Shown piece by piece: positions 9,186-17,300 of a stretch of DNA of 35,700 nucleotides. The notes beneath the pieces are model-generated. The model did not search any database. It was given only the letters and a program-made list of their open reading frames with translations, and was not told the DNA's origin. Each line of letters starts with the position of its first letter. Within the stretch, counting starts at the first letter, position 1. A program made the translations under genes and the position numbers. This stretch comes from an uncultured Bacteroidota bacterium (GTDB lineage Bacteria; Bacteroidota; Bacteroidia; UKL13-3): the NCBI GenBank assembly GCA_903834625.1, contig CAILJQ010000114.1:1-35700 (forward strand), read 5' to 3'.

Positions 9186-10256
9186 TTATTGCTGACCTTC
9201 CTTTAATTTCTCTGCGTTTTCAGCTACTTGCAGCTGGTCAATAAAGTCTTGAATGTTTCCATTCATTACCTCAGGTAAGTTATAAACTGTGTATCCAATG
9301 CGATGGTCGGTTACCCTACTTTGCGGATAATTATAGGTGCGAATTTTTGCACTTCTATCTCCGGTAGATACCATGGTTTTTCTTCTGTTGGCAATGCCTT
9401 CATTGTGCTTTTGCAATTCTATTTCATATAATTTAGAACGCAACATTTGCATAGCTCTCTCGCGGTTACCATTTTGTGTTCTTTCTACCTGACAAACTAC
9501 CACAATGCCAGTAGGTTTATGGGTAAGCATTACCTTACTCTCTACCTTGTTTACATTCTGACCGCCCGCACCACCAGAGCGTGCTGTTTGCATGTCAATA
9601 TCGGCTGGATTTAAATATACGTCTACTTCTTCAGCCTCTGGCAATACTACCACGGTGGCCGCAGAGGTGTGAACCCTTCCTTGTGTTTCGGTTTCTGGCA
9701 CCCTTTGCACACGGTGTACGCCACTTTCATATTTTAAGATGCCATATACATCTTCGCCTTTTACCTCAATAATAATTTCCTTGTATCCACCTGCTGTACC
9801 TTCGGTAAAGTCAACAATCTCTGTTTTCCAACCACGTTTATCGCAGAAATACATATACATACGGTATAAATCACCTGCAAAAATACTTGCTTCGTCTCCA
9901 CCTGTTCCGCCTCTAATTTCTAAGATGGCGTCTTTCCCATCTTCAGGGTCTTTTGGAATCAACAACACACGTATTTCCTCCTCCATTGGGGCCAATTTGG
10001 GTTCTAATTCATCTAGCTCCATTTTAGCCATATCGCGCATTTCATCATCCTTTTCGGTTTTTAAAATATCGCGCGCGTTTTGAATATTGCCTACCAAATT
10101 GCGGTATTCAAAATACTTGTCAATAATGGGTTGTAAACCCTTATACTCGCGGTTCATGGTGGTAAAACGCTTCATGTCGGCCAATACGTCTGGCTGACTG
10201 AGTTGTTCTTCTACCTGTTTAAATCGCTGATAAATAGCTTCTAATTTGTCTAACAT
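9186..10256 (-). CDS. prfA: Peptide chain release factor 1
   Basis: RF1 recognises UAA and UAG in the ribosomal A site and triggers peptide release. Numbering from the ATG at 10254-10256, the GGQ catalytic motif is at residues 231-233 ([11 protein letters not shown]) and the stop-codon reading region carries P-E-T at 187-189 within [16 protein letters not shown], the RF1 P-x-T form rather than the RF2 S-P-F form. The length of about 356 residues is normal. A start seven codons further upstream is possible but adds residues not expected for the family. It is the last gene of a same-strand run with lutC-like, lpxH and the propeller-like gene, 60 bases after the latter. Certain. Confidence 0.97.
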   Translation of the reverse strand: MLDKLEAIYQRFKQVEEQLSQPDVLADMKRFTTMNREYKGLQPIIDKYFEYRNLVGNIQNARDILKTEKDDEMRDMAKMELDELEPKLAPMEEEIRVLLIPKDPEDGKDAILEIRGGTGGDEASIFAGDLYRMYMYFCDKRGWKTEIVDFTEGTAGGYKEIIIEVKGEDVYGILKYESGVHRVQRVPETETQGRVHTSAATVVVLPEAEEVDVYLNPADIDMQTARSGGAGGQNVNKVESKVMLTHKPTGIVVVCQVERTQNGNRERAMQMLRSKLYEIELQKHNEGIANRRKTMVSTGDRSAKIRTYNYPQSRVTDHRIGYTVYNLPEVMNGNIQDFIDQLQVAENAEKLKEGQQ

Positions 10257-10316
10257 GTTGTTTTGAAGAGGGCGCAAAGGTATGACATTGCTATAGATTT
10301 AGCAAGGTGAACCTGT

Positions 10317-11144
10317 CTATCGTTTACTGAATCCGTATATTTGAACCAGGTTACTGTCCATTAGGAACAACCTATCTTTTTCAATGCAAAAGTCGATAAA
10401 ATTTGCCTTGGGCAAGTTCATTGTATCTCTTTGGTAGGTGCTAGTGCGGTAGCTAATCAATTGCTTGTTGCGCAAATAAAAAAGTTCATCTTTTACCATT
10501 CTCAACTCCAAAATGCCTGTGATAGGAATGGTTTTGAGGTAATTGGCAAAAACATCAAATACCAAAATGCCACTTGAGCTATCACATACATAGATGCGCA
10601 AACCATCATCTACAATGGATGTAGGGTAAAAGTTTTCTGATGCTACAAATTGCCTTACATTTCCGCTCTCCTGAACCAAGCTCCCATCTTTGTTTAAGCG
10701 TTTTAATTGCATGGATCCAACATCATACACCCAAAGTCCGTTGGTATTGCTTCTTCCCAAGGCAGAGGCCAATAAAATACCTGCTTCACTTAAATTTACT
10801 TTGCCTCTAAATGCTAGGTTATTGTCTAAAAAAACCACGGTATTCAGCTCCTTGTAAAACACATATAATTCCATGGGGTTGCTTGCGTCTATATGACTCA
10901 TATTCCCAAGATACGCGTAATTTAAGGTGCTTAAGAGTTTTCCGTTGGGGTCAAACTTGTATAGTTGGTTGGTATTACTAATGGCATATACATTGCCCAG
11001 TCTGTCTGTTTGAATGTCTTTGGCATTTATTTTAATTTCTGCCAATAATTGCCAACCCATATCAAAGCTGCTACACATAAGCACCATTAGGAGGGCGCTT
11101 ATTAGGTTCAGACCGAAAGAAAATATAGACTTATTTTTTTTCAA
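10317..11144 (-). CDS. Exported beta-propeller-like protein
   Basis: A 275-residue protein with an N-terminal hydrophobic signal (FGLNLISALLMVLMC) and a body of repeated beta-strand units such as DIQTDRLGNVYAISNTNQLYKFDPNGKLL and DGLRIYVCDSSSGILVFDVFANYLKTI. These resemble NHL/SMP-30-type propeller blades, so it is probably a small periplasmic or membrane-anchored propeller; no catalytic motif is evident. The cysteine at the end of the hydrophobic stretch is not in a good lipobox. The start is TTG (11142-11144), overlapping the end of lpxH by 14 bases; an in-frame stop lies three codons upstream, so this is the earliest possible start. Tight overlap with lpxH implies co-translation. The function is unknown; its position beside lpxH and prfA does not define one. 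Confidence 0.8.
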   Translation of the reverse strand: MKKNKSIFSFGLNLISALLMVLMCSSFDMGWQLLAEIKINAKDIQTDRLGNVYAISNTNQLYKFDPNGKLLSTLNYAYLGNMSHIDASNPMELYVFYKELNTVVFLDNNLAFRGKVNLSEAGILLASALGRSNTNGLWVYDVGSMQLKRLNKDGSLVQESGNVRQFVASENFYPTSIVDDGLRIYVCDSSSGILVFDVFANYLKTIPITGILELRMVKDELFYLRNKQLISYRTSTYQRDTMNLPKANFIDFCIEKDRLFLMDSNLVQIYGFSKR

Positions 11145-11877
11145 AGTAGGCTAATCGCAATTCGTTACCATCAAAAACTGCATAGGAATTGAACCCAATC
11201 CAATCACCCAAATTTACATAATTTTTTTGATCGCCTAATGCGTATATCATGGGCAAATGCCTATGTCCGAACACAAAATAATCTGCAGGATTATTTGCAG
11301 CAATCAATGTTCTGCAGTGTTGAATAAGGTATTCTTTTTCTTCGTAAAAAGTAAAGTTTCCATCAAAGGTTTTGAGCTTACTTTGATTGCTTAGATAATT
11401 AGCAAAACCCATACCTATACTGGGGTGAACCCAAGAGAACAGCTTTTGAAAAAACTTATTTCTATAGATAGAAAGAATTAATTTAAACTTGCGTTGCTTT
11501 GGGCCTAAACCATCGCCATGGGCAATATAAAAACGTTTTGAACCAAGGGTTATTTCAATAGGTCCGGAATGAACCTTTACGCCGAGTTCTTTTTCAAAAT
11601 ACCCAAATTGCCATAAGTCGTGGTTGCCATGAAAAAAATGGACAGGAATACCTGCGTCTGTAAAAGCAGCAATTTTGGCTTGCAAACGCACAAAACCTTT
11701 TGGAACAACCAGGGCATATTCAAACCAAAAATCGAATATATCTCCCAAGATAAATAATTCAGCACAATCTGCTTGAATACTATCTAACCAACGAATGATG
11801 CGAAGTTCCCTCTCAAAACTCTCTGCGGCATTGGGAATACCTAAATGAAAATCGGAAGCGAAATAAATTTTTTTCAA
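11131..11877 (-). CDS. lpxH: UDP-2,3-diacylglucosamine diphosphatase LpxH
   Basis: A calcineurin-like metallophosphoesterase of 248 residues. LpxH hydrolyses UDP-2,3-diacylglucosamine to lipid X and UMP in lipid A synthesis at the inner membrane. The metal-binding motifs are present in order: D9-x-H11 (SDFHLG), GD46 (LGDIFDFWF), GNHD at 84-87 (HGNHDLW), HGDG near 140, and GHRH near 205. The length and the FDFWFE wording after GD match LpxH-type enzymes rather than generic phosphoesterases. The start is TTG at 11875-11877, fixed by the conserved N-terminus KKIYFASDFHLG and an in-frame stop three codons upstream. It follows the LUD gene by 12 bases and overlaps the next gene by 14. High confidence. 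Confidence 0.9.
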   Translation of the reverse strand: MKKIYFASDFHLGIPNAAESFERELRIIRWLDSIQADCAELFILGDIFDFWFEYALVVPKGFVRLQAKIAAFTDAGIPVHFFHGNHDLWQFGYFEKELGVKVHSGPIEITLGSKRFYIAHGDGLGPKQRKFKLILSIYRNKFFQKLFSWVHPSIGMGFANYLSNQSKLKTFDGNFTFYEEKEYLIQHCRTLIAANNPADYFVFGHRHLPMIYALGDQKNYVNLGDWIGFNSYAVFDGNELRLAYFEKK

Positions 11878-11889
11878 AACGTGTTAGGC

Positions 11890-12567
11890 TCAGTCTTGTT
11901 GTTTACGATCATCTATTAAAAACAGAATCAACTCTACAGGGCCATGTGCACCTACCACCATTTCGCCCATGTTTTCTGTGTCATTTGCGGGTAAATCCAT
12001 GGTTCTACTCGGGCCGGTAATAAAGCTCATCATAGAAGGCATATTTCTGCCATATCTATTGCGCATTACTTGAAGTGATTCTTTTATATCTAATACAATT
12101 TGGGAGCGACGGGCAATAACCACATGCACAGGAGGCCAAATGGTTAGAACTCTTCCATTTCTGGTGCTGCTTACCAATATGCTTCCAGAGCTGGCTAGCA
12201 AAGTTTCGCAGCCAGTGATAGATACTTGAATTTTGTCTAATTGTTCGCGCTTATCAAAATAGGGGATGCCTGTATCATCAAGCATTTGTTGAACGGTGTC
12301 CTCCCAACAAAAGAGGTATTTCCATTTGCGCTGTTCAATCAAATTTAGGAGTTTATCAATGCAATCAAATTGGTTATCACAATAAACAAACTGACCAGAC
12401 ACATCAATAAACTTTTTAACAAACATCTCCGAAAGTGTCTCTCCTTCAGGGCGTGCAAAGATATTGCTTTCCAGATCTATGTTCTGAAAGCTGCTCTTCG
12501 ATTTATAATTGAGCGCGGCCCTAACTTTCTTTAGGATTTTTTCTTTTGATGTTATTTGCTGTTCCAA
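11890..12567 (-). CDS. LUD-domain protein (LutC/YkgG family)
   Basis: The 225-residue product matches the LUD fold seen in LutC, a subunit of the LutABC L-lactate oxidation complex. Family wording is clear in the second half: SGSILVSSTRNGRVLTIWPPVHVVIARRSQIV (about 126-157), then the GPSRTMDL stretch and the terminal GAHGPVELILFLIDD. LutA and LutB are absent from the window, so involvement in lactate use is not supported here; isolated LUD proteins are common in Bacteroidota. The start must be TTG (12565-12567): the preceding in-frame codon is a stop and the next ATG is over 40 codons in. It is the first gene of the run leading to lpxH and prfA, divergent from the gene at 12670. Confidence 0.88.
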   Translation of the reverse strand: MEQQITSKEKILKKVRAALNYKSKSSFQNIDLESNIFARPEGETLSEMFVKKFIDVSGQFVYCDNQFDCIDKLLNLIEQRKWKYLFCWEDTVQQMLDDTGIPYFDKREQLDKIQVSITGCETLLASSGSILVSSTRNGRVLTIWPPVHVVIARRSQIVLDIKESLQVMRNRYGRNMPSMMSFITGPSRTMDLPANDTENMGEMVVGAHGPVELILFLIDDRKQQD

Positions 12568-12669
12568 TCAAACGCAAATTACAGAAATATTATCGCACAA
12601 AAAAAGTACTGCATTTTTTGTATTTTTTATTTAGGTATACTACCGTTTACTATCAGGCGTTTACAATGC

Positions 12670-13554
12670 ATGAAAACGCTTAAACCTTTTTTGATGCTTG
12701 TTATTGGTATGGTAATGAGCATGGCATTTGCCTACAAACATTACGCTGAGGAAAATGAGGCAAGTTTATTAGCCGCCATAAAGGCGGGTAAAATTAGTTG
12801 TATAATGGAGAACAACCCTGGTTATTCGCATTATTCAAAATGTTTGTTAATGAAACTCCAAAACAAAACCTCGCAAGTGGTGCAGATAGAATTACCTGCT
12901 GGGTTACAAGTTTCACCAACAGATAGCAGTTACCAAAATTTGGTGCTTACCGAAACCCAATTTGTTTCATTGCAACCCTCTGAAAGCAAAAAAATAGCCC
13001 TTTTTGCCATGTGTACCGAGCCCAATGACCACGCTCCTGGCGAGTCAACAGTTCGTTACCAATTAAAAAATCATCATTCTCCAAAGCTTACCGAATTGTG
13101 CAAATTCTTATTTGCCAATGCTTATTTTACAAGTGAAGGTCAGGCCGCAGTATGGGCCGTTGCGGCCAATAGACCCATAGAAGATATCAGTGGTTTTGAT
13201 ACTTCGGCTGTGCGAAAACTACAAATGTTAACTGCAAAACTTACCAATAGAAAGGTACCGCCACCACCGGCTAAAAATGATTACAGGAGAAATTATTATG
13301 CGCCGCCACAAGTGATGAAGGTGGTTGTAACAGGTTCGCATAGTTTTAAATTTAGCAAAACCAGAAGTGTGCAAATTGCCATGTTTAATACGCACAATGT
13401 ATTGGTAAGAGAATTGTATAATAATCCTCGAGAGCCAGCAGGGTCTAAAACCATTCCTTATAAGTTTGATGCCAGCATCTATACAGACTCCGTGTATTTT
13501 ATGCGTATGATAGTAGATGGTGCGAACCGAATGGAAACAAAAATGACCATGTAA
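12670..13554 (+). CDS. Exported protein with FlgD-like Ig C-terminal domain
   Basis: A 294-residue exported protein not assigned to a named family. It begins with a signal peptide (MKTLKPFLMLVIGMVMSMAFA). Residues roughly 30-180 hold a beta-rich domain with the distinctive start SCIMENNPGYSHYSKCLLMKL and a later segment that ends in AVWAVAANRPIEDISG. A basic, proline-rich linker (KVPPPPAKNDYRRN) leads to a C-terminal region, VQIAMFNTHNVLVRELYNNPREPAGSKTIPY to SVYFMRMIVDG, that resembles the FlgD Ig-like fold also seen in T9SS sorting tails; I do not call it a sorting domain because the terminal basic segment is not typical. The frame continues upstream to a TTG, but the ATG at 12670 is placed directly before the signal peptide. 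It ends at a bidirectional terminator. Confidence 0.78.
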   Translation: MKTLKPFLMLVIGMVMSMAFAYKHYAEENEASLLAAIKAGKISCIMENNPGYSHYSKCLLMKLQNKTSQVVQIELPAGLQVSPTDSSYQNLVLTETQFVSLQPSESKKIALFAMCTEPNDHAPGESTVRYQLKNHHSPKLTELCKFLFANAYFTSEGQAAVWAVAANRPIEDISGFDTSAVRKLQMLTAKLTNRKVPPPPAKNDYRRNYYAPPQVMKVVVTGSHSFKFSKTRSVQIAMFNTHNVLVRELYNNPREPAGSKTIPYKFDASIYTDSVYFMRMIVDGANRMETKMTM

Positions 13555-13597
13555 AAAAAAAGAAGGCTGACTCAATAGAGTCAGCCTTCTTTTTTAA
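13553..13597. terminator. Bidirectional intrinsic terminator
   Basis: A perfect 13-base stem (AGAAGGCTGACTC at 13561-13573 with GAGTCAGCCTTCT at 13578-13590) and a four-base AATA loop, preceded by a run of A and followed by a run of T. Either strand therefore gives a hairpin followed by a U tract. It lies between the convergent genes ending at 13554 and 13610 and should end both transcripts, including the six-gene unit that starts near 24276. Confidence 0.93.
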
Positions 13598-13609
13598 TAG
13601 AACTTAAAA

Positions 13610-14311
13610 TTATTTACCGCTTGGTGTTTCACCAGCGCTGTTTCTGATTTCACCTTGCTTGTATATTTCAGGGTTCAAAAACTCATCATATTTAGCTCTC
13701 ATGTCTTCGGTTTCAGCCTGCATTTCTAACTTCATTTCATCTAAAATGGCTTGTTGCGCCAATGCATAACTGTAAGCCAATTTCACCTGAATTTCTGTTT
13801 GCTTACCTCTCTTACGCATTAACTTGCTAATAGGAATTACACGCTTTAATTTCTTGCTTACCTTATTGGTAGCAACTTGCAATGTCTTAGAAAGTGATGC
13901 AGCTGTTTTCGCATCTAAACGATTGTTACCTTGCTCTGTTTCAATTACCGAACGCATTTGGGTTTCTAATAAACCAACTAAATTCAATTTAGCTAATTCA
14001 ATGGCTTGCATTTCTGCTGCAGATTGAAACTCTCCTCCCGATTCTCCGTTTGCAACAATGTACTTTGGAAAACCTTCCCCATCTAATTCTGCTTCTTTTG
14101 CCCAGGCATTGTTCAATTGCTGACTAACAGGCATGTCTCCAGGAATGTTTGTCCAACCCTCCTTTTCTAATTTCCTTACCTCTTTTTTTGTGTCGCGTGC
14201 TACTTTTACGTGTTTGAATTTTTTTGACTTAATCGACTTTGAGTCTTGCGCAGTTAATACTACTGCTACTGCCATAAATGCTACGGCAATTACTTGTTTG
14301 ATTGATTTCAT
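13610..14311 (-). CDS. Exported LPP20-like protein
   Basis: A 233-residue protein with a signal peptide (KQVIAVAFMAVAVVLTAQ) and a mature part rich in lysine, alanine and glutamate. The segment EFQSAAEMQAIELAKLNLVGLLETQMRSVIE (about 94-124) followed by SKKLKRVIPISKLMRKRGKQTEIQVKLAYSYALAQQ resembles the LPP20/FlgT-N type alpha-beta domain, a fold common in small envelope proteins; this is judged by eye. It is the last gene of the six-gene unit, nine bases after the giant T9SS cargo gene and directly before the terminator. The first gene of the unit (23207-24184) has a comparable domain, so the unit may be bracketed by related proteins. Function unknown. Confidence 0.8.
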   Translation of the reverse strand: MKSIKQVIAVAFMAVAVVLTAQDSKSIKSKKFKHVKVARDTKKEVRKLEKEGWTNIPGDMPVSQQLNNAWAKEAELDGEGFPKYIVANGESGGEFQSAAEMQAIELAKLNLVGLLETQMRSVIETEQGNNRLDAKTAASLSKTLQVATNKVSKKLKRVIPISKLMRKRGKQTEIQVKLAYSYALAQQAILDEMKLEMQAETEDMRAKYDEFLNPEIYKQGEIRNSAGETPSGK

Positions 14312-14320
14312 GATTTTAAA

Positions 14321-17300
14321 TTAATGGTGAATAATTATTTTAATAGTTTGTTTGTTTTTCATATCTGATAGTTGCAAGAGGTATACACCTTCTGGTAAAT
14401 AGCTTGCATCTATGTTATTTTCATAAGTATTTCCGCGGCTCAACTTGCCTGTATAAATTGTATTTATTTGCTGTCCGAGTAAATCAAAAAGCTCAATCTT
14501 TGCATCTTCTAAATCTCTATTGGCCACGAATGAGAGGGTGAATGAATGATTAGCAGGCTGAGGATAACAAAGGAAGTTTTGAGCAATTTTTGTTTCTTTT
14601 ATACCTGCAGCTACACTTGAATAAACTGGTTTCATTACTTCAGTGCCATTGCCACATTCGTTATTTGCGCTCACACGAATGGTGCCACTTGAGGAGCCAG
14701 TTAATACACTAATTTTATTACTGTAATTACCCGATAGCAATACCCAATCTGTTGGTACCTCCCAAAAGAAGGAAGTGCCTTGTATATTTTGTACACTATA
14801 ATCTCGTATGGTAAACGACTTTACAAAAGATTCACCCTCAATGGAAGAAGGAGTTGGCGGTGTTTTAGCTACCACATTCATTGTGGTATATTTACTACTG
14901 CAGAAAGCATTGCTTACTTTTACTTGAATTGCTCCGCTTGGAGAGCCAATTAAAATATTGGTGGTTCTATTTCCTGGCTGATTTATCGTCCATCCAGTAG
15001 GTGCCTTCCATTCATAAATAGTTCCATTTAAAACATATGAAGCCTCAAACCCAATAGTTGAATTCACACAGGGTGTTGAATCTCCAGTAATTTTTGGTGC
15101 TTCTGGTGGGATACCTGCATAGTTAACTGCAAAATTGCTTGGTTGACTGCTACAAAAACCGCTGATAGCTTTTACAGAAACTATGCCTGTGGCGGCAGAT
15201 GGACTTAGCACAATATTGGTGGTGTTTTGTCCACTTACTACTGACCATCCATTGGGAAATGACCACAAATATGAACTTGCATTGCTTACAGGAGTTATGC
15301 TAAATTCATGGGTCGAACCAATACATACGCCTGGTGAACCTGTGATACTACCAGGCATATTAGGTATATTGGAATTTACAATAAGTCCAAGTGTTTTCGC
15401 GGTGCTTGAACATCCCAACTTATTTGCAGCAACGGTAATGTTGCCGTTTAAAGCAGAAGAACCTATGTTAACAGTTAGGAAGGTATCATTGGTAATTCCA
15501 ATTGGCGTGTATCCTGGACTTGGATAGGTCCAAACATAACTACTTGCATTGCTTTGCCTTGGAATGGTGAAAGTTGAAGTATTGTTTACACAAATGTTAT
15601 TTACTCCGCTAATGCTAGAAGGCTCTGTAGGAGTAGGAATAATATTCATGAATTGTTTTCTAACAGGAGATGTGCAACTTCCATTGCTGGCACTTATTCT
15701 CAAAGTATCTGCAGCACCTGGTGTAACTGAAATGCTGTTTGTGGTAGATGATCCCGACCAACCGCTTGGTAAAACCCAATTATAGGTGCTTGCACCACTC
15801 ACGGTTGAAACAGAAAAAGTAGTGCTCTTTCCAGAACATAAATTTCCTGAATAGCTGATGGTCCCTGGTTGCAGGGGTGCAGGGTTTACTGTGGTGATTG
15901 CAAGGGTAAGTTTGTTGCTCCAACATACTCCGTTAACAGCTGTTACTTCTACCAGTCCGGTATTTGTTGAAGCTTGAGCAGTTACTGCATTGGTTCCATT
16001 GCCTCCGGTAACCGACCAACCACTGGGAAAAACCCAATTATAACTTAATGCGTTCGCATCTGCATTCACTGAGTAAGTTTGTGTAGAATAGGCACATAAG
16101 GATGCAGAGCCTGTTATATTCCCAGTAAGTGATGGTAAATTATTGTTACCTGAAATATATATAATGGCGGGAGCGCTGGCGCATGTTCCATTATTTGCTC
16201 TTAATTCAACCGTGTTAGTAGCGGCAATATTCGTTCCTGTAAATAAGTTGGTAATATTTGAGGTTACAGAATTGTTTGAGTTTACCGTAAAACCGCTAGG
16301 CAATGTCCAACTGTATGAAGTTGCTCCTGATATTGCAGTGGCTCCCATGGTATAACTGCTGCTCTTGCAAACTTGGCTTGGGTAGGTAGTAATATTTGGT
16401 GTTGCTGGTGCAGTAATAACAGATAAATTGAGTGTTCTAGGAACACTGCTGCAACTATTGTTTCCTCCATTTAATGCATTCACAGTTATTGCGCCGCTTG
16501 AAGTTCCTGCAATGATATTTACACTTGTAGTTCCTTGACCGCTTGTAATAGACCATCCCAATGGAACTTGCCATAAATAGGAGTTTGCACCACTAACTGC
16601 ACTTATGGTATAAGTTCCTGTACCATTGGCGCAAATACTGCTTGGACCTGAAATAATTCCAGGTTGAGACGGAGCCGTAACTGGTGCCAAAATAGCTTGG
16701 GTTAATAAAACCCCTGTACCGCAAGTAGCGCTGGTTCCTCGTACCGTTAAATTGCCTGCTATGGCAGTTGTGCCAGGTGTTACTATGATGCTTTTTCCAT
16801 TAGAGGGCGTACCAAGTGTCCATCCCGTTGGAAAGGTCCATGTATAACTGGTTGCCCCAGGCAAAGAATCAACGGCAAATGTATTGGCCACATTTCTACA
16901 TACTGGGTTGTTGAATGTGGTTAAAGAGGGCAGGGTAGGGGCTATAGAGCAATCTACTTTTTTCCATTGGTATAAACTGTAACATCCTAATGCAGTAGAA
17001 TAAGCTCTTACCCTTATGGTATCTGATGCCTTTCCATATATGTTTGGGGTTACATTAATGCTGTTGGTTGCAGATGTGCCCGACCAAGTATTTGGCAAAA
17101 CCCAATTGTAACTTAAACCTGCCACATTGGTTACGCTAAAAGCAGAACCTGCATTGTGGCATACAATGGCAGCACCCGTAATGGCACTTGGTGTTGAAGG
17201 AATGGCATTTACTGTAACTGCAAGGGTTGCTGCTGTAGAACTGTCGCCACAAGAATTGTATGCTTTCACAGAAAGGGTACCTGTACCCACAGTGGTTACA

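Noticed and set aside
9165-9190. A-T hairpin AATAAGAA/TTCTTATT between the convergent stops of the hypothetical gene and prfA
   Set aside because: Only eight A-T-rich pairs and it includes the stop codons themselves, so it may be chance; not listed as a terminator.
15183-15785. Plus-strand frames opposite the PKD-like repeats
   Set aside because: They arise from the repeated low-complexity composition of the minus-strand gene, and their products have no independent features.
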